Shown: one piece after another, positions 45,276 to 52,844 of the stretch
Layout: each line of letters opens with the position of its first letter
How positions within the stretch are numbered: the stretch's first letter is position 1
Program-made: the position numbers and the translations under genes
Notes under the pieces: generated by a model
Seen by the model: only the letters and a program-made list of their open reading frames with translations
Database searches by the model: none
What the model was told of the DNA's origin: nothing
Assembly: GCA_044347745.1 (NCBI GenBank)
Contig: JBIKUD010000005.1
Span: 1-64,000 of the forward strand
From: JAIBBV01 sp044347745
Lineage (GTDB): Bacteria; Bdellovibrionota_C; UBA2361; JAFLCA01
Reading direction: 5' to 3'
DNA length: 64,000 nt

Positions 45276-45815
45276 CTATTTGATTCGAAGTCTAAGGTTT
45301 CCCTCCTGACTTCGTTCAATTACCACGCTGGCTGGCAATTCTTCGAGAAATTCCTTGGAAGCATTCTCCCAGGGAATCGCCAAAAGGGTGCCTGGCGGCA
45401 AGCTCGCAAGACGACGGAACCTCTCGTCCTCCCCTGAACTCGGGGAAGTGAGAACATTGAACTCCTGCCCGTAGGCTGTTCTGATGTTCAAGAAGGTCCG
45501 TCCGTCTTTGACCAAAGGGTGAACCTCGCGCAATTCGAACACAAAGTTCCCATCGACGGAGGTCTTGATTCGATTGCGGAGCTCATTTTGTTCTTCGAGC
45601 TCCGAACGGTTGATATAGCCCGCCATCGCAGCGCAGACAACCACTAGGGCTACACCGCTACAAACGAGCAGTTTCCTCCAGCTCCAAGGCACGAGCTCCC
45701 ACTTCCAAATCACTGCGGCTGCAACGGCGCTAGCGAGGATGAGGAACCAAAAAACCGCGTTAAGCAAGAAGGGGCATTCAACTTCACTGATGGTGGTCCA
45801 CATGATTTTTCTCAT
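45276..45815 (-). CDS. Small membrane protein of unknown function, possible second cargo gene
   Basis: The 179-residue protein has two membrane helices (about residues 18-38 and 48-67) and a C-terminal soluble domain with FELREVHPLVKDGRTFLNIRT-like strands. Neither ATG (45815 or 45803) has a clear ribosome site. It lies downstream, in transcription direction, of the truncated recombinase copy and the degenerate palindrome at 46065-46080. In that respect it holds the same position as the ankyrin gene relative to the intact recombinase. Function is unknown. Confidence 0.6.
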   Translation of the reverse strand: MRKIMWTTISEVECPFLLNAVFWFLILASAVAAAVIWKWELVPWSWRKLLVCSGVALVVVCAAMAGYINRSELEEQNELRNRIKTSVDGNFVFELREVHPLVKDGRTFLNIRTAYGQEFNVLTSPSSGEDERFRRLASLPPGTLLAIPWENASKEFLEELPASVVIERSQEGNLRLRIK

Positions 45816-45941
45816 TTCGAACGGTAAAACCGCAGATGAATTGTCTTACCTAGACCAACACTTGATCTAGGATTAAGACTCATCAAACCTACGGCCATCC
45901 ACTCCGTTCGCCTCTGCAGCCGGGCTCCAGACGGGAACGAA

Positions 45942-45957
45942 GTAGTTTTCGAACTAC
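45942..45957. other. Perfect hairpin with TTCG tetraloop
   Basis: GTAGTT (45942-45947) and AACTAC (45952-45957) enclose TTCG. UUCG tetraloops make very stable RNA hairpins. It lies between the degenerate palindrome (46065) and the small membrane protein gene and could shape that transcript's leader. Confidence 0.45.
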
Positions 45958-46064
45958 CCATATATGAGTTGTAAAATATCGCAGGCTGTAAGTAGGGGAC
46001 GTTGCAGTCTAGGGAAGCAGCTTATAGCCTGAGGTATATTGGTGATATGGTCATTTTGTGTTAC

Positions 46065-46080
46065 TGGGTAGCATTCCCAT
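46065..46080. repeat. Degenerate copy of the ATGGGAAC palindrome beyond the left direct repeat
   Basis: TGGGTAGCATTCCCAT followed by TATATAATGG resembles the right-hand site TGGGAACTGTTCCCAT followed by GTAACATAATGG (49397 onward). The symmetry is partly lost (GGG / TCCC kept). In the left copy the GCGAAATGCC repeat starts directly after, whereas the right copy has about 32 extra bases. Confidence 0.5.
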
Positions 46081-46089
46081 TATATAATG

Positions 46090-46345
46090 GCGAAATGCCT
46101 CACTAAAAAGGTAGTTTTATAGTGGCGAGGTTTTAGGGGGACAAGAAGGTCTTATCAGTCAAATTCTAGATCCTTAGCTGGGCTTTCATCCACCGAGGTG
46201 CGGCGTTTATCGTAAGCTTCAACCATTTGCACGCTGGCATGTCTTGAAAAGGTACGAACATCACGGTGGCTAAGGCCCTGATCCAAAAGTTTGGTAATTG
46301 CGGTGGCTCGGGCAGAGTGCGGTGAAACAAAACTTTTGACTCCGG
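46090..46345. repeat. Left copy of a 256-bp direct repeat (recombinase 3' end plus flank)
   Basis: Identical to 49454-49709 at about 241 of 256 positions by hand count, with a constant offset of 3364 bases. It contains the last ~62 codons of the recombinase and 65 bases beyond the stop (GCGAAATGCCTCACTAAAAAGG ... TTTTAGGGGGAC). Most differences fall at synonymous positions. Sequence identity ends abruptly at ACTCCGG. Confidence 0.93.
46155..46345 (-). pseudogene. Truncated tyrosine recombinase, C-terminal 62 codons
   Basis: The fragment encodes GVKSFVSPHSARATAITK, LLDQGLSHRDVRTFSRHAS, VQMVEAYDKRRTSVDESP and AKDLEFD, nearly the same as the C-terminus of the intact recombinase, including HxxR, the second His and the catalytic Tyr. 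Nothing upstream of ACTCCGG remains. The ankyrin gene stops only about 20 bases before it. The open frame has been kept despite truncation, which implies a recent event or selection on the DNA site. Confidence 0.88.
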
Positions 46346-46364
46346 GATCTGGGAGGAAATCGCG

Positions 46365-49001
46365 CTACCTGTTCGGTGTAAGGAGAACGAGTTCTCCCTC
46401 TCGTAGAAGCCCGGCTTCTTGGAGAAACGCGCGAACCCCGGTTTCCTCCAATTCGGCGTCGGTAACTTGGTCTGATCGGCTCAATCGCCCCAAAACATCG
46501 AGGGTTCGGTCATCGAGTTGCAGGCGTGTCAGAGGCTTGTCGTCGGTCCCGATAAAGTCGAACGGCGCCCACGGAGCTTGGTCGGGGTCGATAAAGGCGA
46601 GCTCAGGGGGCCATCCAACTCCGGTCCGTTTCGTCGCTGCGGCCATAGCATGAACGGCCTGAATCGTTTTTTCAAAGCCGGGTGAATAGTGGCCGCCAGC
46701 TAGCTCGAGCGCAGACTGGTCGTCGAGCTTATACCATGCGGTTCGGTAGCGGGTGTCGTATTTCCAAGCAGCAAAATCTTGCATCACGCCGGTGAGATCG
46801 TCGAGAAGAGAAGTGATATGCGCGCTCTCGGATGCCGCTTGTGCACCTCCGATCGGGGTGAATGTCTCCTCGATCTCCGCGCGGGTGAGGTTAAGGAGCG
46901 CATCTCGTGGCGTATAGCTTGGCGAGCGATAGTATGCTGCGCGTGTGAGGGTATCCCGCCCGAACACCGGGGATGAGTTTCGGATAATGAGGCTCCCGTA
47001 GTGGGGATTTGATACCAGGAGGTAGGCCCGCCGAAACTCGACGATAGTGCCGAGATGGGCCTCTCTAATGATGTCGTGACCGAGGCGATCTACTCCGACG
47101 TAGTGTATTTTTCTGTCACCCGGGTATAGGAAAAATCCGGTCCCAAATCCTTTGCCCCCGGAGTTGCGTGAGTCGGTGGGACGATCGGGAATCCGTTTAA
47201 ACCCATACGCTTCAAGAAGGGTGATTCGAGCGTCACCCTCCTTTGGAGTTACCGCTCGAACGGTCTCGTATTTCCAACGGGAAAAGGAGTGTGCGAGGGT
47301 CCCGATGCGAGCCCAATTGCGAAGCTCTGGCCACGTGATGTGCTTCTGCCGCAATGTGCCATCCGAGAGATCTTGAAACGCAAACACTATCGCCTTGGTC
47401 GCTCCGTCTTCGTTAGCGGTAGAGCGACGGGGGTGATTAAGGAGCGCCATGAGCTCACTGTCCCACCGCCCCGCGCCGGTCCCCTTGCGGGGAAGGATAC
47501 CGATAAGATTATTGATCGACCCCGGTGGATAGAAGTTGATGAGATGAGGCAGGAGCCGCGCGAGGGGGGCGTGGTCTTCCGCAGGCACCGCTGCGCCGGT
47601 CGCCTCTGCGCACGCTAAAAGGTAATAGACTACGTGGTCGATGTTCTTACTTAGTCGATAGAGGGTCACCTTTTCGTCTTCCAGATCGGAGGGCAGCGCC
47701 TTCAGGGTCTCAAGGGCGATTGCTGCGCCGGCGACCGAAAGGCCAGGGACCCGGGCGTGGAGGGCCGAGGCCGCGATCTCGGGGAGCAGGAATCGGTCCG
47801 ATACGGACTGGCGAGTGGGTTGATCGGTGAGGATGAGGTCGATCGCGGCGATGCCATGGTGATCAGGTTGCGCAAGCGTGCGTGTGCTTAGCTCAAGGAC
47901 CGAGAGCTGTGGTATCGCACGTTGTATCGGTTTTTTTCGAAAGAGGCAGAGCAGAGGATTTTCGCCCACTGCATTGGGGACGGTTTGATCCGCACCGTTC
48001 TCAATGAGGATCGAAAGGGTTTCCGACTGGAGGAAGTGAATGGCGATGTGCATCGGTGTTGAACCAGCAGGAATCACGACCGCGCGGTCCTGAGGCAGGG
48101 GGAGGTCGGCGGTTGTGGGTTGGTTGATGTCTGCTCCCCTCTGCACCAGATCCGGAATGAGTGCGCGGTACTTCGGCTCGATACAAGTGCGGTGAAGGAT
48201 CGTGAGGCCCGAAGCGCCTGGGGTCTTTAAGACGGTTGCGATCGTGTCGGCTCCGAGAATATCGCGTGCGTGGTCGAGCGCCGTCGTTAGGCTTCGAGGA
48301 CTAAACCTGGTCTCAGGATTTGAGAATGAGTCAATGAGGGAGCGGGTGATGTAGTGGGCCAGGGTCGGTGAGTATGGCTGTGATGATGGAACGAGACGGC
48401 ACCAGTCGAGGATCGTTTTTAGATCGCGCTGTTCGGCGAGTATCGAGAGGGGGCATCTACCGGCGGTATTGACCAGGGCAAGTTTTCCACCGAAATGGAG
48501 GAGGAGGACCGCTGTTTCGGTTACACGGGGTGCGGGGCTCTGAGCAAGGGCATGTAGCGCGGTATTCCCGGCGGGATCGGGGCGGCTGGGGTTAAATCCG
48601 AGCCGGAGGAGTCCACGCACGAGCCACGGGCTCGGTTGGTGTTTGCACACTACGTTGAGGAGCGGCTCGCCGCGGTCTGTTAAGGTGGCGATAACCGCCT
48701 GTGTGATAGCGGGGTCGCGGGGAATTGCACGGCTAAGGAGAGCGAAGTTCCACGCCGTCCGAAAAAAACTGCCCGACTCCACAGCGTGTCGAAGCCGCTC
48801 GATCCGGGAGTGGAAATCGGCGAGGACTTCCCGGTCGATCGAAGGAGTCGTGGGTGGGGGTGGCGAAGATGTTTTATGCCGCTCCGCCACGTCCCTTGTG
48901 GCACCGTGAGCGATGTGGGGCTCGACGCAATGACGGTCTACCTGTTTCGGTGGTTCCCCGTTGGCTTCGCGCGCGTGCTCAGCCTTATCCTTCTGCCACA
49001 T
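46365..49001 (-). CDS. Large ankyrin-repeat protein, GC-rich cargo gene
   Basis: The 878-residue frame contains at least three ankyrin repeats in its first half: GNTALHALAQSP, SGLTILHRTC...GADINQP and GSTPMHIAIHFL...NGADQTVPN. The second half (residues ~560-878) is a Trp/Tyr-rich, presumably enzymatic or binding region that is not recognised (RWKYETVRAV, FFLYPGDRKIHYVGVDR, AAWKYDTRYRTAWYKL). It is clearly GC-richer than the neighbours: one line at 47461-47520 has 37 G/C of 60. ATG 49001 has GGAG 6 bases upstream. Upstream in the same frame, after a single TAA at 49014-49016, lies a proline-rich frame (49017-49304) that may be its original N-terminus. Ankyrin proteins often mediate protein contacts, including effectors, but no role can be assigned. 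Confidence 0.8.
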   Translation of the reverse strand: MWQKDKAEHAREANGEPPKQVDRHCVEPHIAHGATRDVAERHKTSSPPPPTTPSIDREVLADFHSRIERLRHAVESGSFFRTAWNFALLSRAIPRDPAITQAVIATLTDRGEPLLNVVCKHQPSPWLVRGLLRLGFNPSRPDPAGNTALHALAQSPAPRVTETAVLLLHFGGKLALVNTAGRCPLSILAEQRDLKTILDWCRLVPSSQPYSPTLAHYITRSLIDSFSNPETRFSPRSLTTALDHARDILGADTIATVLKTPGASGLTILHRTCIEPKYRALIPDLVQRGADINQPTTADLPLPQDRAVVIPAGSTPMHIAIHFLQSETLSILIENGADQTVPNAVGENPLLCLFRKKPIQRAIPQLSVLELSTRTLAQPDHHGIAAIDLILTDQPTRQSVSDRFLLPEIAASALHARVPGLSVAGAAIALETLKALPSDLEDEKVTLYRLSKNIDHVVYYLLACAEATGAAVPAEDHAPLARLLPHLINFYPPGSINNLIGILPRKGTGAGRWDSELMALLNHPRRSTANEDGATKAIVFAFQDLSDGTLRQKHITWPELRNWARIGTLAHSFSRWKYETVRAVTPKEGDARITLLEAYGFKRIPDRPTDSRNSGGKGFGTGFFLYPGDRKIHYVGVDRLGHDIIREAHLGTIVEFRRAYLLVSNPHYGSLIIRNSSPVFGRDTLTRAAYYRSPSYTPRDALLNLTRAEIEETFTPIGGAQAASESAHITSLLDDLTGVMQDFAAWKYDTRYRTAWYKLDDQSALELAGGHYSPGFEKTIQAVHAMAAATKRTGVGWPPELAFIDPDQAPWAPFDFIGTDDKPLTRLQLDDRTLDVLGRLSRSDQVTDAELEETGVRAFLQEAGLLREGELVLLTPNR

Positions 49002-49013
49002 CTTTGGCTCCGA

Positions 49014-49304
49014 TTAGCATCCACGCTGTCGACGGCTCGGCTCAATCTCCGGGGCGGGATCGGGTCTTGCGGGGACCGGTGAATTGGGGGTCGGGTTGGT
49101 GTGTCGCTCAGGTTTCGGGGGCGCAGTAAAAGGTCTATTGGGCAGGCGGGGGGTTGGTAACGGGATATTCGGCATCGTCGTATTCGGTAACGGCGAAGGT
49201 TCGGTCGATGGCAGCACGGCCGGTTGCTGTGCAGCTTTGCGGCTCAGGAAGGCGTTCGAGAGTTCGGCGGAAGCGGGGGCAGAGGTACTAGATATTACGG
49301 TCAT
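49014..49304 (-). CDS. Proline-rich frame, likely N-terminal part of the ankyrin protein separated by an in-frame stop
   Basis: The 96-residue product is disordered and Pro-rich (SPLPNTTMPNIPLPTP, FTAPPKPERHTNPTP, PVPARPDPAPEIEPSRR) and has no signal peptide. It ends with TAA at 49014-49016, and only 4 sense codons (SEPK) in the same frame separate that stop from the ATG at 49001. Both pieces share composition (the ankyrin frame has SPPPPTTPS near its own start). This is either one gene broken by a nonsense mutation or two coupled cistrons with a GGAG between them. No strong ribosome site precedes ATG 49304. Confidence 0.5.
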   Translation of the reverse strand: MTVISSTSAPASAELSNAFLSRKAAQQPAVLPSTEPSPLPNTTMPNIPLPTPRLPNRPFTAPPKPERHTNPTPNSPVPARPDPAPEIEPSRRQRGC

Positions 49305-49395
49305 AGATACTCACAAAAAATGCTTACTTGTTCGGTTTTTATACAACAACCCACGGTAGGCGTTTGTCGCTCGCCATCTTGTAATGTTAGTTATG

Positions 49396-49412
49396 ATGGG
49401 AACTGTTCCCAT
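49396..49412. promoter_or_regulatory. Perfect 17-bp palindrome ATGGGAAC-T-GTTCCCAT
   Basis: The palindrome is perfect over 17 bases and extends further with GTTA (49390-49393) and TAAC (49414-49417). It sits between the recombinase 3' flank and the cargo gene start, where a promoter would be, and a degenerate relative lies in the equivalent place at 46065-46080. It could be an operator for the cargo or a recombination-linked site. Confidence 0.6.
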
Positions 49413-49453
49413 GTAACATAATGGTTTGCCTCGCATTGTCTCCACTTAAATGC

Positions 49454-49709
49454 GCGAAATGCCTCACTAAAAAGGTAGTTCTATAGAGGCGAGGTTTTAG
49501 GGGGACAAGAAGGTCTTATCAGTCAAATTCTAGATCCTTAGCTGGGCTTTCATCCACCGAGGTACGGCGTTTATCGTAGGCTTCAACCATTTGCACGCTG
49601 GCATGTCTTGAAAAGGTACGAACGTCGCGGTGGTTGAGCCCCTGATCTAGAAGCTTGGTAATTGCGGTGGCTCGGGCAGAGTGCGGCGAAACAAAACCTT
49701 TTACTCCGG
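49454..49709. repeat. Right copy of the 256-bp direct repeat
   Basis: Partner of 46090-46345. It includes the intact recombinase 3' end and its flank. A short inverted repeat GCCTC (49460-49464) / GAGGC (49486-49490) and CTAAAA / TTTTAG lie in the non-coding part and may be recombination or termination structure. Confidence 0.93.
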
Positions 49710-50628
49710 CTGCAAGACAATAGCGTTTAAAATCAAGGTATAATGATGTCGGCGAAATGGGCTCTCTTGTTGCTTTAGTTCCGCCGCGACCTGTAAAAGC
49801 GTTAAATAAATAATCTGCTTCTTTTGCACCCATGGCCTGGCGCTCGCTTCTCCATTCGAGCAGCGGTTTCAAAGCCCAACTTGGCACAGCTTGCTCGGCG
49901 TCTTTTTTAGCTTTGGTGGCCCGCAAATAAAGATAATGAGTGCCACGCTGAGTTTTGCGAATATCCCCAAGCCTTAATCCAATAACCTCGCTGCGCCTTA
50001 ATCCAGCACCAAAAAGAATGGCTAAAATGGCTCTATCGCGGCGTCCTTTGGGAGTTGCTGCGTCGGGGGTTTCTATGACGCGCTGCACAAGTTTGTAATC
50101 AAGCATCTCGGTAGGGCGCTTGCGTCCTGAGTCTTTAGGCGGGGCAGGTACCCTATCCGTATCGAATGGATTTATTCGTAAGCCTAAATCAGCTGCTATC
50201 AGCACCTTATACATGCGCCTTAATGCTGCAAACTTTTTGGCTATAGTTGCGTTTGACAAAGTGTGTTCCAGGCCATCTTTTTTCTTACTTCGCCGTACTC
50301 GTTCGCTACTCAGCGCTGTTTGCTGAGTAGCGCTCGTTTGCCTCTGAGTTCTGGGCTTTTCGCCGGGCCGCTTTTCAAGCCAAGCTCGGTAGCGAATAGC
50401 GTCCAAATCTTGGGCTTTTAACACAGCAGAAGCAGCGGATGATGTTCCAATCTGTGAATTTAAAAACTGACACCATTCAGCAAGAACGCGGCGATAGGTG
50501 TCTTGAGTGTTGGGACTTCGGAGCGAAAGAAAGGTAGCAAGTCGCAGCCAGACTTCGTGTGAGGCATTTCTGGTATCAGGTTCAAGAAGTAGCGGAGCAG
50601 TATCTGGTCGGTTTTTTGAATGAGCCAT
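49519..50628 (-). CDS. Tyrosine recombinase (integrase, XerC/D-like)
   Basis: The 369-residue protein has an N-terminal core-binding domain (VWLRLATFLSLRSPNTQDTY; WCQFL) with an unusual charged insert (GEKPRTQRQTSATQQTA...RRSKKKDG), and the catalytic domain: Arg I in FGAGLRRSEVIGLRL, a Lys in the beta-hairpin (RATKAKKDAEQ), SPHSARATAITKLL with HxxR, RHAS, and the nucleophile Tyr in VEAYDK. It cuts and rejoins DNA through a 3'-phosphotyrosine. The IntI-specific insertion is not seen. The last 62 codons are duplicated 3.4 kb away on the far side of the cargo gene, which points to this enzyme, or its ancestor, as the agent that built the locus. Confidence 0.92.
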   Translation of the reverse strand: MAHSKNRPDTAPLLLEPDTRNASHEVWLRLATFLSLRSPNTQDTYRRVLAEWCQFLNSQIGTSSAASAVLKAQDLDAIRYRAWLEKRPGEKPRTQRQTSATQQTALSSERVRRSKKKDGLEHTLSNATIAKKFAALRRMYKVLIAADLGLRINPFDTDRVPAPPKDSGRKRPTEMLDYKLVQRVIETPDAATPKGRRDRAILAILFGAGLRRSEVIGLRLGDIRKTQRGTHYLYLRATKAKKDAEQAVPSWALKPLLEWRSERQAMGAKEADYLFNAFTGRGGTKATREPISPTSLYLDFKRYCLAAGVKGFVSPHSARATAITKLLDQGLNHRDVRTFSRHASVQMVEAYDKRRTSVDESPAKDLEFD

Positions 50629-50714
50629 AGACCGTCAGTGTGCGCATAAAGCCCTATTTTAGGCAATCAGTTTTCTAGTTCTGGTTAGGTAAGGTAGAGG
50701 GGACTACAGCATGC

Positions 50715-51215
50715 TTACCTGAAGAGCCGCTTTAATCGTTCCCAGAGTCCGCCTGGTTTGGCTGCATCTGCTTCTTCATCCTGGGGCTGAGTCTCTTGTT
50801 GTGGTTCTGACTCTTGGATTTTACCAAATACACCAAAGGCCCTGCTTGGCTTCGGGATTGCGCGAGCGCTTGTACTGAGAGGAATGTTCCCGCTAAAACG
50901 TCCGTCGTCAAATCCCGAGGGAATCTCATCGCTTTCCCAGCCCTGAAGCTCACGTGGTAGCGTTTTGTCGTACGCTGCGCGGCGCGCTGGGTCTGAGAGC
51001 TCGTTGTATGCGTTGGTGACTGCCTTAAAAGTTGTGTTGTCCGAAGGAGCTATATCTTTTAAATCAACTTCTTCAAGCAGTTCGTCAAAATAATGCGAAT
51101 CTGGGTGAAAGATTCGAGCAAGCTCTTTGTATGCGGACTTGATTTCCTCGGTGCTCGCGTTTCTTGCTACCCCCAAGAGCTCGTAGTGATTTTTCTCTTT
51201 TATGCTGTCGCTCAT
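50715..51215 (-). CDS. J-domain protein (DnaJ-like co-chaperone)
   Basis: Residues ~9-85 form a J domain with NHYELLGVARNASTEEIKSAYKELAR and the HPD tripeptide in IFHPDSH, then an insertion before FKAVTNAYNELSDPARRAAYD. It stimulates Hsp70 (DnaK) ATPase. The remaining half is disordered and acidic (QQETQPQDEEADAAK), ending in GGLWERLKRLFR. There is no zinc-finger or client-binding domain, so it is a specialised J protein. It is probably cotranscribed with the exonuclease gene 23 bases upstream in its direction. Confidence 0.85.
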   Translation of the reverse strand: MSDSIKEKNHYELLGVARNASTEEIKSAYKELARIFHPDSHYFDELLEEVDLKDIAPSDNTTFKAVTNAYNELSDPARRAAYDKTLPRELQGWESDEIPSGFDDGRFSGNIPLSTSARAIPKPSRAFGVFGKIQESEPQQETQPQDEEADAAKPGGLWERLKRLFR

Positions 51216-51238
51216 AGCTTTACTGCTATTATCTCGAA

Positions 51239-52657
51239 TTAAACTACGCTTTCCGCATTTTTTGTTTCTGAGCTTAAGTGTTTTGCTGGTATCTCCAAAA
51301 GCTCGGTGCCGGCGACCCTTACAATATCCGATGAATCATAAAAATCGGCCAGAGATTGTAGAAGTTTTTTGTCTCTAGTGTTGTCGGCTTGTTCTCGGCA
51401 TTTCTCAAGATCTGCGCGCAATTCTGTGTACGTGCTGTGTACTCGCGGTGTGTCATTTGGGCTTGGCACCGTTTTAGATAAAATAACCTGGCCTCCGTAT
51501 CGTCTGAGTGCGTAGGCTTTAAGGTGTTTTTCCATCTGGGCATCGTTCCCGCTGCCCCAGTCGTATTGGCTAAGGAAATAACGCATATACAAAATTTGTG
51601 AATCTAAAGATTTTAGGTACTTTTTATCACGCTCAGTGATACTTCTCGCTAATGCATCACGTTCCGAAAAGTCGAGGCGCCAAATATGCTGTTCAATATC
51701 GCAGATAGTTTCAGGGAAAAAAGTATCAACAGTTACTTCGCTAAATTCTTCTCTGGCTTTTTGCGCAAGCATGCCCCAGTCGCCCGCTGGAAGCTGCGAA
51801 TCAGCTACGACAAGTCCCCCATTGCTCTTGCTGACCCCTACAATAGCACGTTTTCCATCTCCCTTCTGATAACGCTGCAGGTCTACCCAAAGTGCATATG
51901 AATGCGTCGCACTTATAAATGCATACGGAATTGTGGTGAATCGCTGGGTCTCACTTAACGAATACTGAGGCTCCATGCACCAAAGTACAGTCTTAGGGTC
52001 TTTTATGCGCTCAAATTTTTGCGCTTCATAGGAAATATAGCGCTCAATCTGAAAGTCGAAAAGTTCCCGCAGGCTACGCGCGAGCTCTATCGTAAGCAGC
52101 ACATCGTCACGTGAAAAATGAGTTTGGGGGCCATCGAGTAATCCAAAGGCAGCACCAAGGGCCTCAAGTCGAAGCGAGAGCCTGCGTTCTCCATTATCTT
52201 TGACAACTTCTGGAGCTGGAAAATCTAAGTGCCTGCAATAAAGCGCCCTTACTGCTAAAAATAAATCGCGATCTATTAAGTTTCCTTTCCACGCGAACGG
52301 ATTAAGTCCATTACGAATAAAAGATGTTCTTAAAAACGGTAAATCGAACTTAGATGAGTTAAAGCCGATCAGGGCTATTGGTTTTTTCAGGCGGGTAATG
52401 CTTTCAGTGAAGAATTGATGAATTTTTGATAAGGCTTTCGGCTCTGTGTCTTTAGCCTGTTGTTGATGTTCAAGAACATCTACTTTATTGGCCAGTATAG
52501 CTTGAGGGCGTGGAAGTTGCAGCCTGGAAATTCGGATAAGCCCAGAACATTCGTCAATTGGCTGCAATTCATCGTCAACTAAAATGAAGGAATAATTTAA
52601 AATTTGCCCAAGTGGTTCGGTATCTGAAGTTTCAAGGTCAAAAAAAATAGCTGCCAC
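51239..52657 (-). CDS. sbcB: Exodeoxyribonuclease I-like 3'-5' exonuclease
   Basis: The 472-residue length equals E. coli ExoI. The DEDD exonuclease core is present: FFDLETSDTEPLGQILNYSF (motif I, D/E), LIGFNSSKFDLPFLRTSFIRN (motif II) and QTHFSRDDVLLTIELAR (motif III, H...D). The SH3-like and C-terminal helical regions follow (KTVLWCMEPQYSL; DSQILYMRYFLSQYDW). ExoI degrades single-stranded DNA in recombination and mismatch repair. Divergence from the enteric protein is considerable. Confidence 0.85.
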   Translation of the reverse strand: MAAIFFDLETSDTEPLGQILNYSFILVDDELQPIDECSGLIRISRLQLPRPQAILANKVDVLEHQQQAKDTEPKALSKIHQFFTESITRLKKPIALIGFNSSKFDLPFLRTSFIRNGLNPFAWKGNLIDRDLFLAVRALYCRHLDFPAPEVVKDNGERRLSLRLEALGAAFGLLDGPQTHFSRDDVLLTIELARSLRELFDFQIERYISYEAQKFERIKDPKTVLWCMEPQYSLSETQRFTTIPYAFISATHSYALWVDLQRYQKGDGKRAIVGVSKSNGGLVVADSQLPAGDWGMLAQKAREEFSEVTVDTFFPETICDIEQHIWRLDFSERDALARSITERDKKYLKSLDSQILYMRYFLSQYDWGSGNDAQMEKHLKAYALRRYGGQVILSKTVPSPNDTPRVHSTYTELRADLEKCREQADNTRDKKLLQSLADFYDSSDIVRVAGTELLEIPAKHLSSETKNAESVV

Positions 52658-52844
52658 TGGGCCCTGCCAATTAAAAACGAGGAAAGAGAACCAGAACCAA
52701 AGAGCGAGCTCCCCAAAAATATGCTATCCTACAGCAATTTAAGCTGTTATCCGCGGAGAACCTCTCGTCTAGGTATCCCGTAATTGCTAGGCTTTAGGCA
52801 ATAGTTTCTCCATTGTCCCGCAAGGATTAGTTTAGGATGCGCTC

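Noticed and set aside
44985..45309. Overlapping 91-codon (minus) and 105-codon (plus) frames
   Set aside because: No ribosome site, no motif, and the plus frame runs into the 179-residue gene on the other strand. Left as possible debris.
46050..50630. A classical integron (IntI with attC cassettes)
   Set aside because: The recombinase lacks the IntI-specific insertion as far as can be seen, no GTTRRRY/attC-like core was found, and the repeated unit is the recombinase's own 3' end and not a cassette-end hairpin.
52658..52844. Riboswitch or tRNA in the gap before the SLC13-type permease
   Set aside because: Small inverted repeats (CAGC/GCTG, ATTGC/GCAAT) are present, but no cloverleaf, no T-loop motif and no known aptamer core could be drawn.
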